DNA of 64,000 nucleotides from Bradyrhizobium sp. CCH5-F6 (GCF_001556045.1 NZ_LSIC01000018.1:57256-121255); one strand, 5' to 3'; counted from the stretch's first letter, positions 52,132-62,922 are shown. Numbers and translations are program-made. Notes: generated by a model not told the origin, from the sequence alone.

Positions 52132-54201
52132 TCACGCCTCCACATCCTTCCACCCGATCTTCTCCTTCAAGAACCGGAAGCCCAGCACTTCGAAGCCGGC
52201 GCGCTCCTTGTTGTCCTTGCCGTAGCCGTGGCCGCCGGCTTCCGGCTCGTAGAGCCAGGCTTCAAAGCCCATCGCCTGGAGCTTGGCCGCCATCTTGCGC
52301 GCGTGGCCGGGATGGACGCGGTCGTCGCGCCGCGTTGTGGCGATCAGGATCGGTGGATAGGCCTGACCGGGCCTGACGTTGTGATAGGCCGAATAGGTCT
52401 TCAGCCACTCCCATTCCTCGGGCTTGTCGGGGTCTCCATATTCCGCGATCCAGCTCGCGCCCGCGAGCAGCTTCGTGTAGCGGCGCATGTCGATCAGCGG
52501 GATGGTGCAGAACAGCGCGCCGAAGCGCTCGGGATAGCGCACCAGCATGTTGGTGATGAGGATGCCGCCGTTCGATCCGCCCTGCGCCGCGATGCGCTTC
52601 GGCTGCGTCACGCCGCGGCGGACCAGATCGGCCGCGACCGCGGCGAAATCGTCATGCGACAGCTTCTTGCCGGCGAGACGGCCGGCATCGTGCCAGCGCG
52701 TGCCGAACTCGCCGCCGCCGCGCAAATTCGCCTGCACCGTGGTGCCGCCGCGCTCCAGCCACAGCTTGCCGAGCGAGGCGTTGTAGTACGGCTTCACGGC
52801 AAGCCCGAAGCCGCCATAGGCGCTCATATAGACCGGCGCATCGCCGGTCTCGCCGGCCGGCCCGGTCTGCACATAGGGAATGCGTTCGCCGTCGATCGAG
52901 ATCGCCTCGTGCTGGGTCACTTTGAGCCCGTCGGCGGTGAACGTCTTCGGCGCCTGCTTCAGTACGGCCGGGCTGGCGACGCCGCGCTCGATCAGCAGCA
53001 GCGAGGGTGGCGTGAGCGGATCCTGCACATTGGCGAGCAGGTCGCCATTGCTCTCGGAGGGATGGCGATCGAGCGGCCAGACGTCGACGACGCCGATCTG
53101 CGGCAGGCCGGAAAGCGCCTTGCGGCTCCAGCCCGTCCCGGATGGCGTGCAGATCTCGAAATACGGCTTGAGCTCGTCGAGGATCGAGAGCACCAGCTGT
53201 CCGGCCGCCCAGAACAAACCCTGCAGCGCGCGTCGCGGTGCGGGCTCGAACAGGATCGCAAAATCGCGGCTGCCGGCAAGGAACGCCGGGAGCGAGATGC
53301 CGAGCACGGTGTCGGTGGCATAGGTCCGGCCCTGGACCGTCCAGTCCTTGCGCAGCTTCATCGCGAACCAGTCGCCGTGCGCCTGCATCCAGATTCCGGT
53401 CGGCAGATCGAGCTTCGTCGTCGCATCACTCGCATCGCGGAGCCAGACCGCATGATTGAAGAAGTCGATCTGGTCGATGATCCAGACGCGCGGTGCCGCA
53501 CCGGTGTCGTCGACGCTGCCATGGATCGTCATGTGATCGGCCGCGGTCTCGATGATCACCTGCGCCTGATCGACGGGCTGGCCGCGCCGCCAGAGGCGAA
53601 CGGTCCGCGCATATCCCGAGCTCGTGGCCATGCTCTCGCCGTGCGCGCTCGACAGCAGCAGCGTGTCGGCATCGAGCCAGTCGACGCCGCCCTTGGCTTC
53701 CGGCAGCGCAAAGCCGTTCGGCACGAAGCTCTTCGCGGCGAGGTCGAATTCCCGCAAGGTGACGGCGTCGCTGCCGCCGCGCGACAGGCTCAGGATAGCC
53801 CGCGAGCTTCCCGGCATCGTGGCGATACCGCTGAGCAGCCAGTCCTCGCCTTCGCTCGCCGCGAGCTGGTCGATGTCCAGCATGGTCTCCCATGCCGGAT
53901 CGGGTTTGCGGAATTCCGCCAGCGTCGTCCGCCGCCACAGGCCGCGCGGGTTGCTGGCATCCTTCCAGAGATTGTGGAGATCGTTGCCGCGCCGGCTGAC
54001 ATAGGGAATGTTGTCCGGACGGTCATAGATCGCTGCGAGGATGTCGCGATCGCGTTCGAAGGCCGCTCCGCCGAATGCGGCGAGCGTGAGTTGACTCTGC
54101 CTCCCGACGAAATCGAGCGCCTGCGTGCCCTCGATCTCCTCCAGCCACAGCCAGGGATCGTCGTCGGGAGCGCTGAGCGTGGGCCTGTCGTCGACGGTCA
54201 T
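52132..54201 (-). CDS. Prolyl oligopeptidase family serine peptidase (S9A-like)
   Basis: This 689-residue protein is of normal length for the family. The N-terminal beta-propeller (about 70-410) is followed by an alpha/beta hydrolase domain (about 430-680). The nucleophile Ser is in GGSNGG, the Asp in RRDDRVHPGH and the His in GGHGYG. DPWLWLEE near the start is typical. No signal peptide is seen, so it is likely cytoplasmic. The ATG at 54199-54201 fits the family start; a longer frame upstream is not supported. It cleaves short peptides, probably after proline. Confidence 0.9.
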   Translation of the reverse strand: MTVDDRPTLSAPDDDPWLWLEEIEGTQALDFVGRQSQLTLAAFGGAAFERDRDILAAIYDRPDNIPYVSRRGNDLHNLWKDASNPRGLWRRTTLAEFRKPDPAWETMLDIDQLAASEGEDWLLSGIATMPGSSRAILSLSRGGSDAVTLREFDLAAKSFVPNGFALPEAKGGVDWLDADTLLLSSAHGESMATSSGYARTVRLWRRGQPVDQAQVIIETAADHMTIHGSVDDTGAAPRVWIIDQIDFFNHAVWLRDASDATTKLDLPTGIWMQAHGDWFAMKLRKDWTVQGRTYATDTVLGISLPAFLAGSRDFAILFEPAPRRALQGLFWAAGQLVLSILDELKPYFEICTPSGTGWSRKALSGLPQIGVVDVWPLDRHPSESNGDLLANVQDPLTPPSLLLIERGVASPAVLKQAPKTFTADGLKVTQHEAISIDGERIPYVQTGPAGETGDAPVYMSAYGGFGLAVKPYYNASLGKLWLERGGTTVQANLRGGGEFGTRWHDAGRLAGKKLSHDDFAAVAADLVRRGVTQPKRIAAQGGSNGGILITNMLVRYPERFGALFCTIPLIDMRRYTKLLAGASWIAEYGDPDKPEEWEWLKTYSAYHNVRPGQAYPPILIATTRRDDRVHPGHARKMAAKLQAMGFEAWLYEPEAGGHGYGKDNKERAGFEVLGFRFLKEKIGWKDVEA

Positions 54202-54391
54202 GAACGAAACTCCAGCAAGTCGCGGCGGATAGGATTTGATCGAACTCAAGCCGTCAAGGGTGCAGCCCGTTATCATCTGTTCGATTGCGTCGGGGGCATG
54301 GCCTGCGCCCGTTTGCGCCGGTTGCCCGCCTTTCCGCGCCCCTCCATAGTGCCGGGAATCAATAGAGCCCTCGTGAGCCCTTGGGGCGGAA

Positions 54392-55645
54392 ATGCCGATG
54401 CTGGACGTGACTGCTGTCAATGAGATCGCCGACGATACCCGCGCGCGTGCCAATGTGGTGCGCCTTGCCGCCGCTCAGGCGCTGACCGGCGCCAATTCGG
54501 CGGTGATCTTCGCCACCGGTGCGATCGTTGGCGCTACGCTCGCGCCGGACATCTCGTTCGCGACCGTGCCGATCTCGATGTATGTGGTGGGGCTCGCTGC
54601 CGGCACGCTGCCGACCGGCGCGATCTCGCGCCGCTTCGGTCGCCGCGTGGCTTTCGTCATCGGCACGGGTCTCGGCACGCTCACCGGCCTGCTCGGCTCG
54701 CTCGCGATCCTGCATGGCTCGTTCGCACTGTTCTGTGCCGCGACCTTCCTCGGCGGCCTCTACGGCGCCGTGGCGCAGTCCTACCGCTTCGCCGCCGCCG
54801 ACGGCGCCAGCGCGGCCTACCGCCCGAAGGCGGTGTCCTGGGTGATGGCGGGCGGCGTGTTCGCCGGGGTGCTCGGTCCGCAGCTCGTGCAATGGACCAT
54901 GGATGTCTGGCCGCCCTATCTGTTCGCCTTCAGCTTCCTGGTGCAGGCCGCGGTGGCGCTCGTCGCCATGGGCATCGTCGCGGGCGTCGACATGCCCAAG
55001 CCCGCGCCGGCCGATCTGCATGGCGGCCGGCCGCTGCTCACGATCGTGACGCAGCCGCGCTTCATCGCCGCGGCGCTGTGCGGCGTGATCTCCTATCCCA
55101 TGATGAATCTGGTGATGACCTCGGCGCCGCTCGCCATGAAGATGTGCGGCCTCAGCGTTTCCGATTCCAATTTCGGCCTGCAATGGCACATCGTCGCGAT
55201 GTACGGACCGAGCTTCTTCACGGGCGCGCTGATCGCCCGCTTCGGTGCGCCCAGAATCGTGGCCGCCGGCCTGCTGCTGGAAGCCGGCGCCGCCGGCATC
55301 GGCCTCTCCGGCCTCACCGCGATGCATTTCTGGGCAACGCTGATCGTGCTCGGCGTCGGCTGGAATTTCTCCTTCATCGGCGCCTCCGCGCTGGTGCTGG
55401 AGACGCACCGGCCGCAGGAGCGCAACAAGGTGCAGGCCTTCAACGATTTCCTGGTGTTCGGCATGATGGCGATCGGCTCGTTCTCCTCCGGCCAGTTGCT
55501 CGCCAATTACGGCTGGTCGGCGGTGAACCTGGTGGTGTTCCCGCCCGTTGTGTTGGGCCTTGCCGTGCTCTCGCTGGTCTCCTGGGCCCGCCGCCGCAAG
55601 GCGCGGCTGGACGCGGCCATGGGCGAGTTCCCGGATGCGGTCTAG
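54392..55645 (+). CDS. MFS transporter
   Basis: This 417-residue protein has about twelve membrane segments. RRFGRRVAF is the loop 2-3 motif. Its soluble N-terminus is short and there is no fused domain. GGGGCGGAA precedes the ATG. It is followed, 212 bp on, by another MFS gene of different sequence. The substrate is not evident. Confidence 0.85.
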   Translation: MPMLDVTAVNEIADDTRARANVVRLAAAQALTGANSAVIFATGAIVGATLAPDISFATVPISMYVVGLAAGTLPTGAISRRFGRRVAFVIGTGLGTLTGLLGSLAILHGSFALFCAATFLGGLYGAVAQSYRFAAADGASAAYRPKAVSWVMAGGVFAGVLGPQLVQWTMDVWPPYLFAFSFLVQAAVALVAMGIVAGVDMPKPAPADLHGGRPLLTIVTQPRFIAAALCGVISYPMMNLVMTSAPLAMKMCGLSVSDSNFGLQWHIVAMYGPSFFTGALIARFGAPRIVAAGLLLEAGAAGIGLSGLTAMHFWATLIVLGVGWNFSFIGASALVLETHRPQERNKVQAFNDFLVFGMMAIGSFSSGQLLANYGWSAVNLVVFPPVVLGLAVLSLVSWARRRKARLDAAMGEFPDAV

Positions 55646-55723
55646 GTTGGCGGGAGGCTGTCAGCATCGTTGACGCTTCGATCGCCGTCGAAGTGATTTT
55701 TGGGTGAGGGTTGGTTAGATGTC

Positions 55724-55845
55724 GTCATGGCCGGGCTTGTCCCGGCCATCCACGTCTTTGCTGCATCGAAGGAAGAGCGTGGATGCCTGGGCATAGGCAA
55801 GCGGAAGCGACGCCGTCCTTCAGACGGCTATGCCCGGGCACGACG
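55724..55845. repeat. Intergenic palindromic repeat, GTCATGGCCGGGCTTGTCCCGGCCAT family
   Basis: The 9-bp hairpin ATGGCCGGG/CCCGGCCAT (55727-55735, 55741-55749) opens the element. CCACG..TTTG and GCGTGGAT halves follow, then GCCGTC..GACGGC, ending CCCGGGCACGAC. The right end touches the ribosome-binding site of the next gene (GGAG at about 55846). Confidence 0.75.
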
Positions 55846-55857
55846 GAGTAAGCGGCA

Positions 55858-57093
55858 ATGCTCGACAATCCTCAACAGCCCGTAACCGACGAATCCTCCT
55901 CCCGCTACGAAGGCTGGCGCATCGTCGCGGTCTGCTTCCTGCTCGCCACCTTCGGCTGGGGCCTCGGCTTCTACGGCCAGAGCGTCTACGTCGCCGAGCT
56001 CCAGCGCGCGCGGGGCTGGCCGACCACGCTGATCTCCGCAGGGACGACGTTCTTCTACCTGTTCGGCGCGCTGCTCGTCGTCTTCGTCGGCGAAGCCGTG
56101 CGGAAGTACGGTCCTCGTATCTGTCTGATTGCCGGGACGCTGGCGATGGCGGCGGCCGCGGTCGCGATCGGCGCGGTGCGCGAGCCCTGGCAGCTTTATC
56201 TCGCGAATGCCGTGCTGGCCTTCGGCTGGGCCGGCACCAGCCTCGCCATGATCACCAACACGATCAGCCTGTGGTTCGACCACAAGCGCGGCATGGCGAT
56301 AAGCCTCGCGCTGAACGGCGCCAGCTTCGGCGGCATCGTCGGCGTGCCGCTGCTGGTGGCGCTCATCGGCCATGTCGGCTTCGCCAGCGCGATGTATGCC
56401 GCCGCCGGCGCCATGCTGGTGCTGCTCGTGCCGGTCATCCTCCTTGTGGTCGGCCGCCCGCCCGATCGTCATGGCTGGCACGCGACGACGAAAGCCAAAC
56501 CGCAATCCTCGTCCCAGATTCGCGCCTGGGCGCTGCGCGACGTCGGCTTCCTCACGGTGACGATCGCCTTCGCCCTGGTGCTGTTCGCCCAGGTCGGCTT
56601 CATCGTGCACCTGATCTCGTTCCTCGATCCCGTGATCGGCCGCGAGCGGGCGGCGGTCGCCGTCGCGGTGCTGACGGCGATGGCCGTGGTCGGCCGCGTG
56701 CTGTTCTCGTTGGTGATCGACCGCCTCGATCAGCGCCTCGCCTCCGCGCTGTCGTTCCTCAGCCAGGCGGCGGCTCTTCTCGTCGTCATCAACCTGCACA
56801 ATGACTACGTGCTGATCGCGGCCTGCGCGGTGTTCGGCTTCTCGGTCGGAAATCTCATCACGCTGCCGTCGCTGATCGTGCAGCAGGAGTTCGACAGCGC
56901 CGCGTTCGGCGTTCTGATCAGCCTGAACACCGCGATCAACCAGGTGACCTATGCGTTCGGCCCCGGCGTCGTCGGGGCCTTGCGCGATTGGTCCGGCGGC
57001 TATTCGCTGCCGTTCTATCTCTGCATCGCGCTGGAGGTGATGGCCGCGGCGCTGATCATGGTGCGGGGAAGGCCACCCGCCAAGTTGAAATAG
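55858..57093 (+). CDS. MFS transporter (oxalate/formate antiporter-like)
   Basis: This 411-residue protein has about twelve membrane segments, with the first half starting WRIVAVCFLLATFGWGLGFYG. Conserved parts such as FGWAGTSLAMITNTISLWF resemble the monocarboxylate/oxalate:formate subgroup of MFS. GGAGTAAG is about seven bases before the ATG. It is separated from the previous MFS gene by a repeat. Confidence 0.85.
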   Translation: MLDNPQQPVTDESSSRYEGWRIVAVCFLLATFGWGLGFYGQSVYVAELQRARGWPTTLISAGTTFFYLFGALLVVFVGEAVRKYGPRICLIAGTLAMAAAAVAIGAVREPWQLYLANAVLAFGWAGTSLAMITNTISLWFDHKRGMAISLALNGASFGGIVGVPLLVALIGHVGFASAMYAAAGAMLVLLVPVILLVVGRPPDRHGWHATTKAKPQSSSQIRAWALRDVGFLTVTIAFALVLFAQVGFIVHLISFLDPVIGRERAAVAVAVLTAMAVVGRVLFSLVIDRLDQRLASALSFLSQAAALLVVINLHNDYVLIAACAVFGFSVGNLITLPSLIVQQEFDSAAFGVLISLNTAINQVTYAFGPGVVGALRDWSGGYSLPFYLCIALEVMAAALIMVRGRPPAKLK

Positions 57094-57118
57094 ACGCGGC
57101 GGCGCCTCAACAAACTCC

Positions 57119-57198
57119 GTCATTGCGAGCGCAGCGAAGCAACCAGAGCCTTGCCGTGCAGGGATGGATTGCTTCGTCGCTTCGCTCCTAAAAATGAC
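57119..57198. repeat. Intergenic palindromic repeat, GTCATTGCGAGCG family
   Basis: The left arm GTCATTGCGAGCGCAGCGAAGCAA pairs with the right arm TTGCTTCGTCGCTTCGCTCC...ATGAC. It is the same family as 15958-16041. It lies between convergent genes. Confidence 0.85.
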
Positions 57199-57214
57199 GA
57201 GGAGAGAGCGGAGA

Positions 57215-57709
57215 TCACCCCTCCCGCTGCTTCAGCAACGCCTCCACATCCAGCCGCCTGGTGAACATCGCAAGCTTCCCGTCCGCCCCGAACGGCCATT
57301 GCTCCCTGGGCTTGTCCCAGTACAACTCCACGCCGTTCTCGTCCGGATCGCGCAAATACAGCGCCTCGCTGACGCCGTGATCGCTGGCACCATCCAGCGC
57401 AATGCCGGCCGACAGCACGCGATGAAGTGCGTCCGCCAGCGCGGGGCGCGTCGGATACAGGATCGCGGTATGAAACAGCCCGGTCGTGCCGGGCGGCGGC
57501 GGCGAGCCGCCCTTGCTTTCCCAGGTGTTGAGCCCGATGTGGTGATGATAGCCGCCGGCCGAGATGAAAGCCGCCCCGGAGCCCATGCGCTGCATCAGCT
57601 CGAAGCCGAGCACGCCGCAATAGAAGCCGAGCGCGCGATCGAGATCGGCGACCTTGAGATGAACGTGCCCGATCCTTGTGCCGGCGGCGACGGCCTGGTT
57701 CTGCGACAT
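57215..57709 (-). CDS. VOC-family (glyoxalase/extradiol dioxygenase-like) protein
   Basis: This 164-residue protein is a VOC-fold metalloprotein: a single module with HVHLKVADLDRALGFYCGVLGF and HHHIGLNTWES, then GLFHTAI and DENGVELYWD. This pattern matches small catechol 2,3-dioxygenase-like lyases and bleomycin-resistance proteins. The start at 57707-57709 puts the VOC motif at residue 13. A 72-base longer frame is not typical. The substrate is unknown; a carboxymuconolactone-decarboxylase-like gene lies just upstream on the same strand. Confidence 0.82.
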   Translation of the reverse strand: MSQNQAVAAGTRIGHVHLKVADLDRALGFYCGVLGFELMQRMGSGAAFISAGGYHHHIGLNTWESKGGSPPPPGTTGLFHTAILYPTRPALADALHRVLSAGIALDGASDHGVSEALYLRDPDENGVELYWDKPREQWPFGADGKLAMFTRRLDVEALLKQREG

Positions 57710-57799
57710 GTGGCTGCTCCGTTGATGACTTCCACATAAGGCGGGTCTCGGGACAGCGCTATCGCCCATCCCGAAACCCATCGTTTCCGGATGGGAAAC

Positions 57800-58345
57800 T
57801 TAAGAGAGTTCCGGCACCTCGCCGTCGGGCAGCCCGAACTCGAAGGTGTTCAGCGTCATCGACACCAGCGTGTAATAGCCGCACAGCCCGATGACCTCGA
57901 CGACGCCGCGCTCGCTGAGCACCTTCACCGCCTCGTCGTAGAGCCCCTTCTCGACGCCGTGGCCTTCATGCAGCGACTTCGCGAGATCGTAGATCATCTT
58001 CCCCTTGGGATCGTCGAATTCGGGCGTACGGCGGTCGCGGATCGCGTCGATGATCTCGGGCTTCATGCCGCCGGCAAGCGCGAGGCGCTTGTGCGCGTAC
58101 CATTCGTAATGCGCGGTCCAGTGCCGCGCCGTCACCAGGATCGCGATCTCCGAGAGCTTTGCCGGGAATATCGTGTCGAAGCGCATGACCTCGCCGAGCC
58201 GCGTCGCGTGACGCGCCATCTCCGGGCTGCTCAGCCAGGCCATCATCGGCGCCGGCGGCTTGCCGCGCTTTCCGGCAATCGACTCGTCATAGGTCTGCCG
58301 CTGGCTCTCGTTCATTTCGCCAGGCGAAAGAAGTTTCAGGCGCAT
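57800..58345 (-). CDS. Carboxymuconolactone decarboxylase family protein
   Basis: This 181-residue protein matches the CMD/AhpD fold: MARHATRLGEVMRF, ARHWTAHYEWYAHKRLALAGG and GLCGYYTLVSMTLNTF. The paired Cys of AhpD (CxxC) is absent, so alkylhydroperoxidase activity is unlikely. The AHYEW...H pattern is typical of the CMD-like group. It precedes the VOC gene with a 90-base gap and is divergent from an acyl-CoA dehydrogenase operon. Confidence 0.85.
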   Translation of the reverse strand: MRLKLLSPGEMNESQRQTYDESIAGKRGKPPAPMMAWLSSPEMARHATRLGEVMRFDTIFPAKLSEIAILVTARHWTAHYEWYAHKRLALAGGMKPEIIDAIRDRRTPEFDDPKGKMIYDLAKSLHEGHGVEKGLYDEAVKVLSERGVVEVIGLCGYYTLVSMTLNTFEFGLPDGEVPELS

Positions 58346-58479
58346 TGTCGTTTCCTCTTTGTTTTCAAGCACCGCCACGCTGCGACTATAGCCGAGCGCG
58401 GGTACGGAAGTGGTTGAATTCCGCGGGGGCTTGGCCCAGAGTCGCGCCCAACAAGTCGACTTTGATGATGGAAACGACC

Positions 58480-59679
<1,200 letters not shown>

Positions 59680-59687
59680 GCCTTTCT

Positions 59688-59793
59688 GTCATTCCGGGGC
59701 GCGACATAGTCGCGAGCCCGGAATCCATTCATCCACCAACCCTGTCGCCCGATGGATTCCGGGCCTGCGCCTGACGGCGCATCCCGGAATGAC
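59688..59793. repeat. Intergenic palindromic repeat, GTCATTCCGGGG family
   Basis: GTCATTCCGGGGCG and CATCCCGGAATGAC ends, with GGAATCCAT and ATGGATTCC in the middle. It is the same family as 11957-12057 and, like that copy, lies between two acyl-CoA dehydrogenase genes. Confidence 0.82.
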
Positions 59794-59828
59794 CAAGACA
59801 GTATAGATTTCGAATCGGAAACACGCAC

Positions 59829-60968
59829 ATGGCCCTCGTCCTCACAGAAGAACAATCCATGCTCCGCGACTCAGCGCGCGGGCTGATCAGCGACAAGGCG
59901 CCGGTGTCGCACCTGCGACACTTGCGCGACAGCAAGGATCGCACCGGTTTCTCGAAAGAGCTCTGGCAGTCCTTCGCCGAGATGGGCTTTGCCGGCCTCC
60001 TGGTGCCGGAAGAGTTCGGCGGCAGCGGCCTCGGCCATGTCGAAGTCGGAATCGTGATGGAGGAGATCGGCCGCACGCTGATGCCCTCGCCGTTCCTCGC
60101 CACCAGCGTGGTTGCGGCCTCTGCGCTGAACCGCGGCGGCAACGCCGCGCAGAAGTCGGAATTCCTGCCGAAGATCGCGAATGGCTCATTGCTTGCGACG
60201 CTCGCAATCGACGAAGGCGCCAAGCATCGTCCGCTTCAGACCAGCCTTCAGGCCGTGCGCGCCGGCAACGGCTTCAAGCTCAGTGGTGCCAAGGCGCTGG
60301 TGCTCGACGGTCACGTCGCCGACCTCCTCATCGTCGCCGCGCGCACCGCGGGTTCCGCCGGCGAGCGCGAGGGCCTGACGCTGTTCCTGGTGAATCCCGC
60401 GGCGAAGGGCGTGACGATCGAGCGCACCATCATGGTCGATGCCCACAATGCGGCTCGGATCGACTTCGCCAATGTCGAGGTCAATGCCGACGGCGTGCTC
60501 GGCGAGGTCGATCAGGGCGCAAGTCTGCTCGAAGGCGTGCTCGATATCGGCCGCGGCGCGGTCGCGTCCGAGATGGTGGGCCTGAGCGAGGAAGTGTTCA
60601 ATCGCACCGTCGAGTACCTGAAGAACCGCAAACAGTTCGGCAAGCTGATCGGCGAATTCCAGGCGCTGCAGCACCGTGCCGCCGAGCTCTATGTCGACAT
60701 CGAGATCACCCGCGCCGCCACCATGAAGGCGCTGCAGGCGTTGGACGGCGACGTCGCCAAGGCGGCCTCAGCCGTGGCAGTCGCAAAAGCCCGCGCCGGC
60801 ACCACCGCCACCCGTGCGGTGCAGGAAGGCGTGCAGATGCATGGCGGCATGGGCATGACCGACCAGTTCGACATCGGCTTCTTCATGAAGCGCGCAAGGG
60901 TGTGCGAAGAATTGTTCGGCGACGCCAACTACCACACCGAGCAGCTCGCAAGGGCGCGGGGGTATTGA
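59829..60968 (+). CDS. Acyl-CoA dehydrogenase (divergent; candidate small subunit)
   Basis: This 379-residue protein has the three-domain ACAD fold, but its C-terminal half reads GGMGMTDQFDIGFFMKRARV instead of GGTSEI. The SEPGxGSD loop is replaced by LAIDEGAKH. The canonical catalytic Glu and part of the FAD site therefore differ from its partner. In known alpha2beta2 acyl-CoA dehydrogenases one subunit has this kind of change. It lies 150 bp after the first dehydrogenase, across a repeat. Confidence 0.83.
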   Translation: MALVLTEEQSMLRDSARGLISDKAPVSHLRHLRDSKDRTGFSKELWQSFAEMGFAGLLVPEEFGGSGLGHVEVGIVMEEIGRTLMPSPFLATSVVAASALNRGGNAAQKSEFLPKIANGSLLATLAIDEGAKHRPLQTSLQAVRAGNGFKLSGAKALVLDGHVADLLIVAARTAGSAGEREGLTLFLVNPAAKGVTIERTIMVDAHNAARIDFANVEVNADGVLGEVDQGASLLEGVLDIGRGAVASEMVGLSEEVFNRTVEYLKNRKQFGKLIGEFQALQHRAAELYVDIEITRAATMKALQALDGDVAKAASAVAVAKARAGTTATRAVQEGVQMHGGMGMTDQFDIGFFMKRARVCEELFGDANYHTEQLARARGY

Positions 60969-61002
60969 GGCGGGGGCGCGAAGGCCGCGCCTCACATTCG
61001 GT

Positions 61003-61103
61003 GTCGTCGCCCGGCTTGACCGGGCGACCCAGTACGCCGCAGCTTCTCGATTGATCACGACCGTCTCTGGAATACTGGATCGCCCGCTTTCGCGGGCGAT
61101 GAC
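61003..61103. repeat. Intergenic palindromic repeat (GTCGTCGCCCGG... AATACTGGATCGCCCG)
   Basis: Two hairpins, GTCGCCCGGCTTGACCGGGCGAC and CGCCCGCTTTCGCGGGCG, are joined by GTA/TAC-type complementary segments. It lies between convergent genes; related to 46143-46241 and 35167-35230. Confidence 0.75.
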
Positions 61104-61160
61104 AGTTGAGAGTGTGGAGCGCGGTGGCCCCAAGCTGACGGGGACGACGGAGAGACGGTC

Positions 61161-62201
61161 TTACCGCATCGGCGGTGCGTACTGCACGCCGCCGGCATTC
61201 CACAGCTGGTTCATGCCGCGCGGAATCTTCAGCTTCGACTTCTCGCCGATGTTGCGGTCGTACATCTCTCCGTAATTGCCGACGTGGCGGATGATGCGGG
61301 CGGCCCAGTCCTTGGTGAGGCCGAGCTGCTCCCCGTAACGGCCTTCGGTGCCGACGAGGCGCATAACTTCCGGCTTCTTCGACTTCAGGGCCTCGTCGAT
61401 GTTCTCGGAGGTGACGCCGAGCTCCTCGGCGTTGATCATGGCGTACAGCGTCCACTTCACGATCATCATCCAGTCGTCGTCGCGCTGCCGCACGACGGGG
61501 GCAAGCGGCTCCTTGGAGATCATGTCCGGCAGGATCATGTGGTCGCCGGGTTTCGAGAGGTTCAGCCGCAGAGCATAGAGCTGGGAGACGTCGGCGGAGA
61601 ACGTGTCGCACTTGCCGCTGTCGTAGGCCTTCACGACCTCGTCGAGCTTGTCGAACTTCACCTCTTCGTACTTCATGTTGTTGACACGGAAGTAATCGGC
61701 GACGTTGAGTGTCGTCGTGGTCCCGGCCTGGACGCAGACCTTGCTGCCGGTCAGGTCCAGCGAGGTCTCCTTGTTGCGCGAACGCGGCACCATGAAGCCG
61801 ACGCCGTCGTAATAGGCCACGGCCGGAAAATACAGGTCGTAGTCGAGCTCGCGCGCCATGCTCCAGGTCGTGTTGCGCGAGAGGATGTCGACCTTGCGGC
61901 TCTGCAGCTCCTTGAAACGCTCATTGGCGTCGAGCGGAATGAACTTCGCCTTGCCCGGGTCGTCGAAGATCGCGGCAGCCACCGCACGGCAGAAGTCGAC
62001 GTCGAAGCCGGTCCAGTTGCCCTTGTCGTCGGGGATCGAGAAGCCCGGCAGGCCCTTGTTGACGCCGCACAGCACTTCGCCGCGGCGAACGGTGCGCTTC
62101 AGCGTGCGGGTGTCGTAGAATTCGTAGACGATGGCCGACACTGCGACCAGCACGGCGAGGGCGAGCCCGATCAGCAGGCCGCCACGAAAAGTGCGCATCA
62201 T
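61161..62201 (-). CDS. Amino-acid ABC transporter substrate-binding protein (AapJ-like)
   Basis: This 346-residue protein has a hydrophobic segment (about 8-27), then an SBP family 3 fold: RGEVLCGVNKGLPGFS, GFDVDFCRAVAAA, ILSRNTTWSMARE and GRYGEQLGLTKDWAARII. AapJ/BztA receptors bind many L-amino acids. The signal lacks a clear AxA cleavage site, so it may stay anchored. AapQMP permease/ATPase genes are not adjacent. The two Cys (LCGVN, VCVQAG) are typical of this group. Confidence 0.88.
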   Translation of the reverse strand: MMRTFRGGLLIGLALAVLVAVSAIVYEFYDTRTLKRTVRRGEVLCGVNKGLPGFSIPDDKGNWTGFDVDFCRAVAAAIFDDPGKAKFIPLDANERFKELQSRKVDILSRNTTWSMARELDYDLYFPAVAYYDGVGFMVPRSRNKETSLDLTGSKVCVQAGTTTTLNVADYFRVNNMKYEEVKFDKLDEVVKAYDSGKCDTFSADVSQLYALRLNLSKPGDHMILPDMISKEPLAPVVRQRDDDWMMIVKWTLYAMINAEELGVTSENIDEALKSKKPEVMRLVGTEGRYGEQLGLTKDWAARIIRHVGNYGEMYDRNIGEKSKLKIPRGMNQLWNAGGVQYAPPMR

Positions 62202-62246
62202 GTTGTTCTCTCGAAATATCGGGAAAAGGAATCAGGCGAGGACGGA

Positions 62247-62316
62247 GAGCATGATCGGGATCCGGAGGGCCGCGTCAGCGCAAAGCGCGAAGCGGCTCTC
62301 CGAAAAGATCATGCGC
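62247..62316. repeat. Intergenic palindromic repeat, GAGCATGATC...GATCATGC family
   Basis: GAGCATGATC (62247-62256) and GATCATGCGC (62307-62316) are inverted ends around a core with GGCTCTCCGAAAA. This matches a repeat common in Rhizobiales genomes. It lies 12 bases past the transpeptidase stop, on the minus strand. Confidence 0.75.
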
Positions 62317-62328
62317 GAACCATAAGCT

Positions 62329-62922
62329 TTAGAGCTCGGGCTTCTGCCGGATGACGACCTTGGTGCCAACAGGGACGCGATCATAGAGATCTGCGACGTC
62401 GGCATTGACCAGGCGGAAGCAGCCCGAAGACACCTTGGTGCCGATCGTGTCGGGGCGGTTGGTGCCGTGGATGCGGTAGACGGTGGTGCCGAGATACATG
62501 GCGCGGGCGCCCAACGGATTGCCGGGGCCGCCGGCCATGAAGCGCGGCAGATAGGGCTGGCGCTGGATCATCTCCGGCGGCGGCGTCCAGTCCGGCCATT
62601 CCTTCTTGTTGGTGATGGTCACCAGCCCTTGCCACTGGAAACCGTCGCGGCCGACGCCGATGCCATAGCGGATCGCGCGCCCGCCGGGCTGCACCAGATA
62701 GAGATGTCGTTCGGCGGTCGAGACGATGATCGTTCCCGGCGGCTCGGTGGTGCGGAAGTAGACCACCTGCTTCTGCCATTCCGGCTCGAGCTGGTAGCCG
62801 TCATCGGCGACCAGGCCCGGCTCGTCGCCGCGGTCCGGCTGCTGGGCGAAGGCCTGCGGCGTGGACAGAAAAAGGCCGATCGCAGCCACGAACACCCCGG
62901 TCAGGCGACGAAAATCCGTCAT
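62329..62922 (-). CDS. L,D-transpeptidase (YkuD family)
   Basis: This 197-residue protein has a signal peptide (cleavage after AFA) and a YkuD domain (about 65-195). The catalytic signature is HGTNRPDTIG followed by SSGCFRLVN, where Cys is the nucleophile. It acts on peptidoglycan stem peptides in the periplasm, making 3,3 cross-links or attaching lipoproteins. GGGGAGAG precedes the ATG. The gene appears monocistronic. Confidence 0.92.
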   Translation of the reverse strand: MTDFRRLTGVFVAAIGLFLSTPQAFAQQPDRGDEPGLVADDGYQLEPEWQKQVVYFRTTEPPGTIIVSTAERHLYLVQPGGRAIRYGIGVGRDGFQWQGLVTITNKKEWPDWTPPPEMIQRQPYLPRFMAGGPGNPLGARAMYLGTTVYRIHGTNRPDTIGTKVSSGCFRLVNADVADLYDRVPVGTKVVIRQKPEL

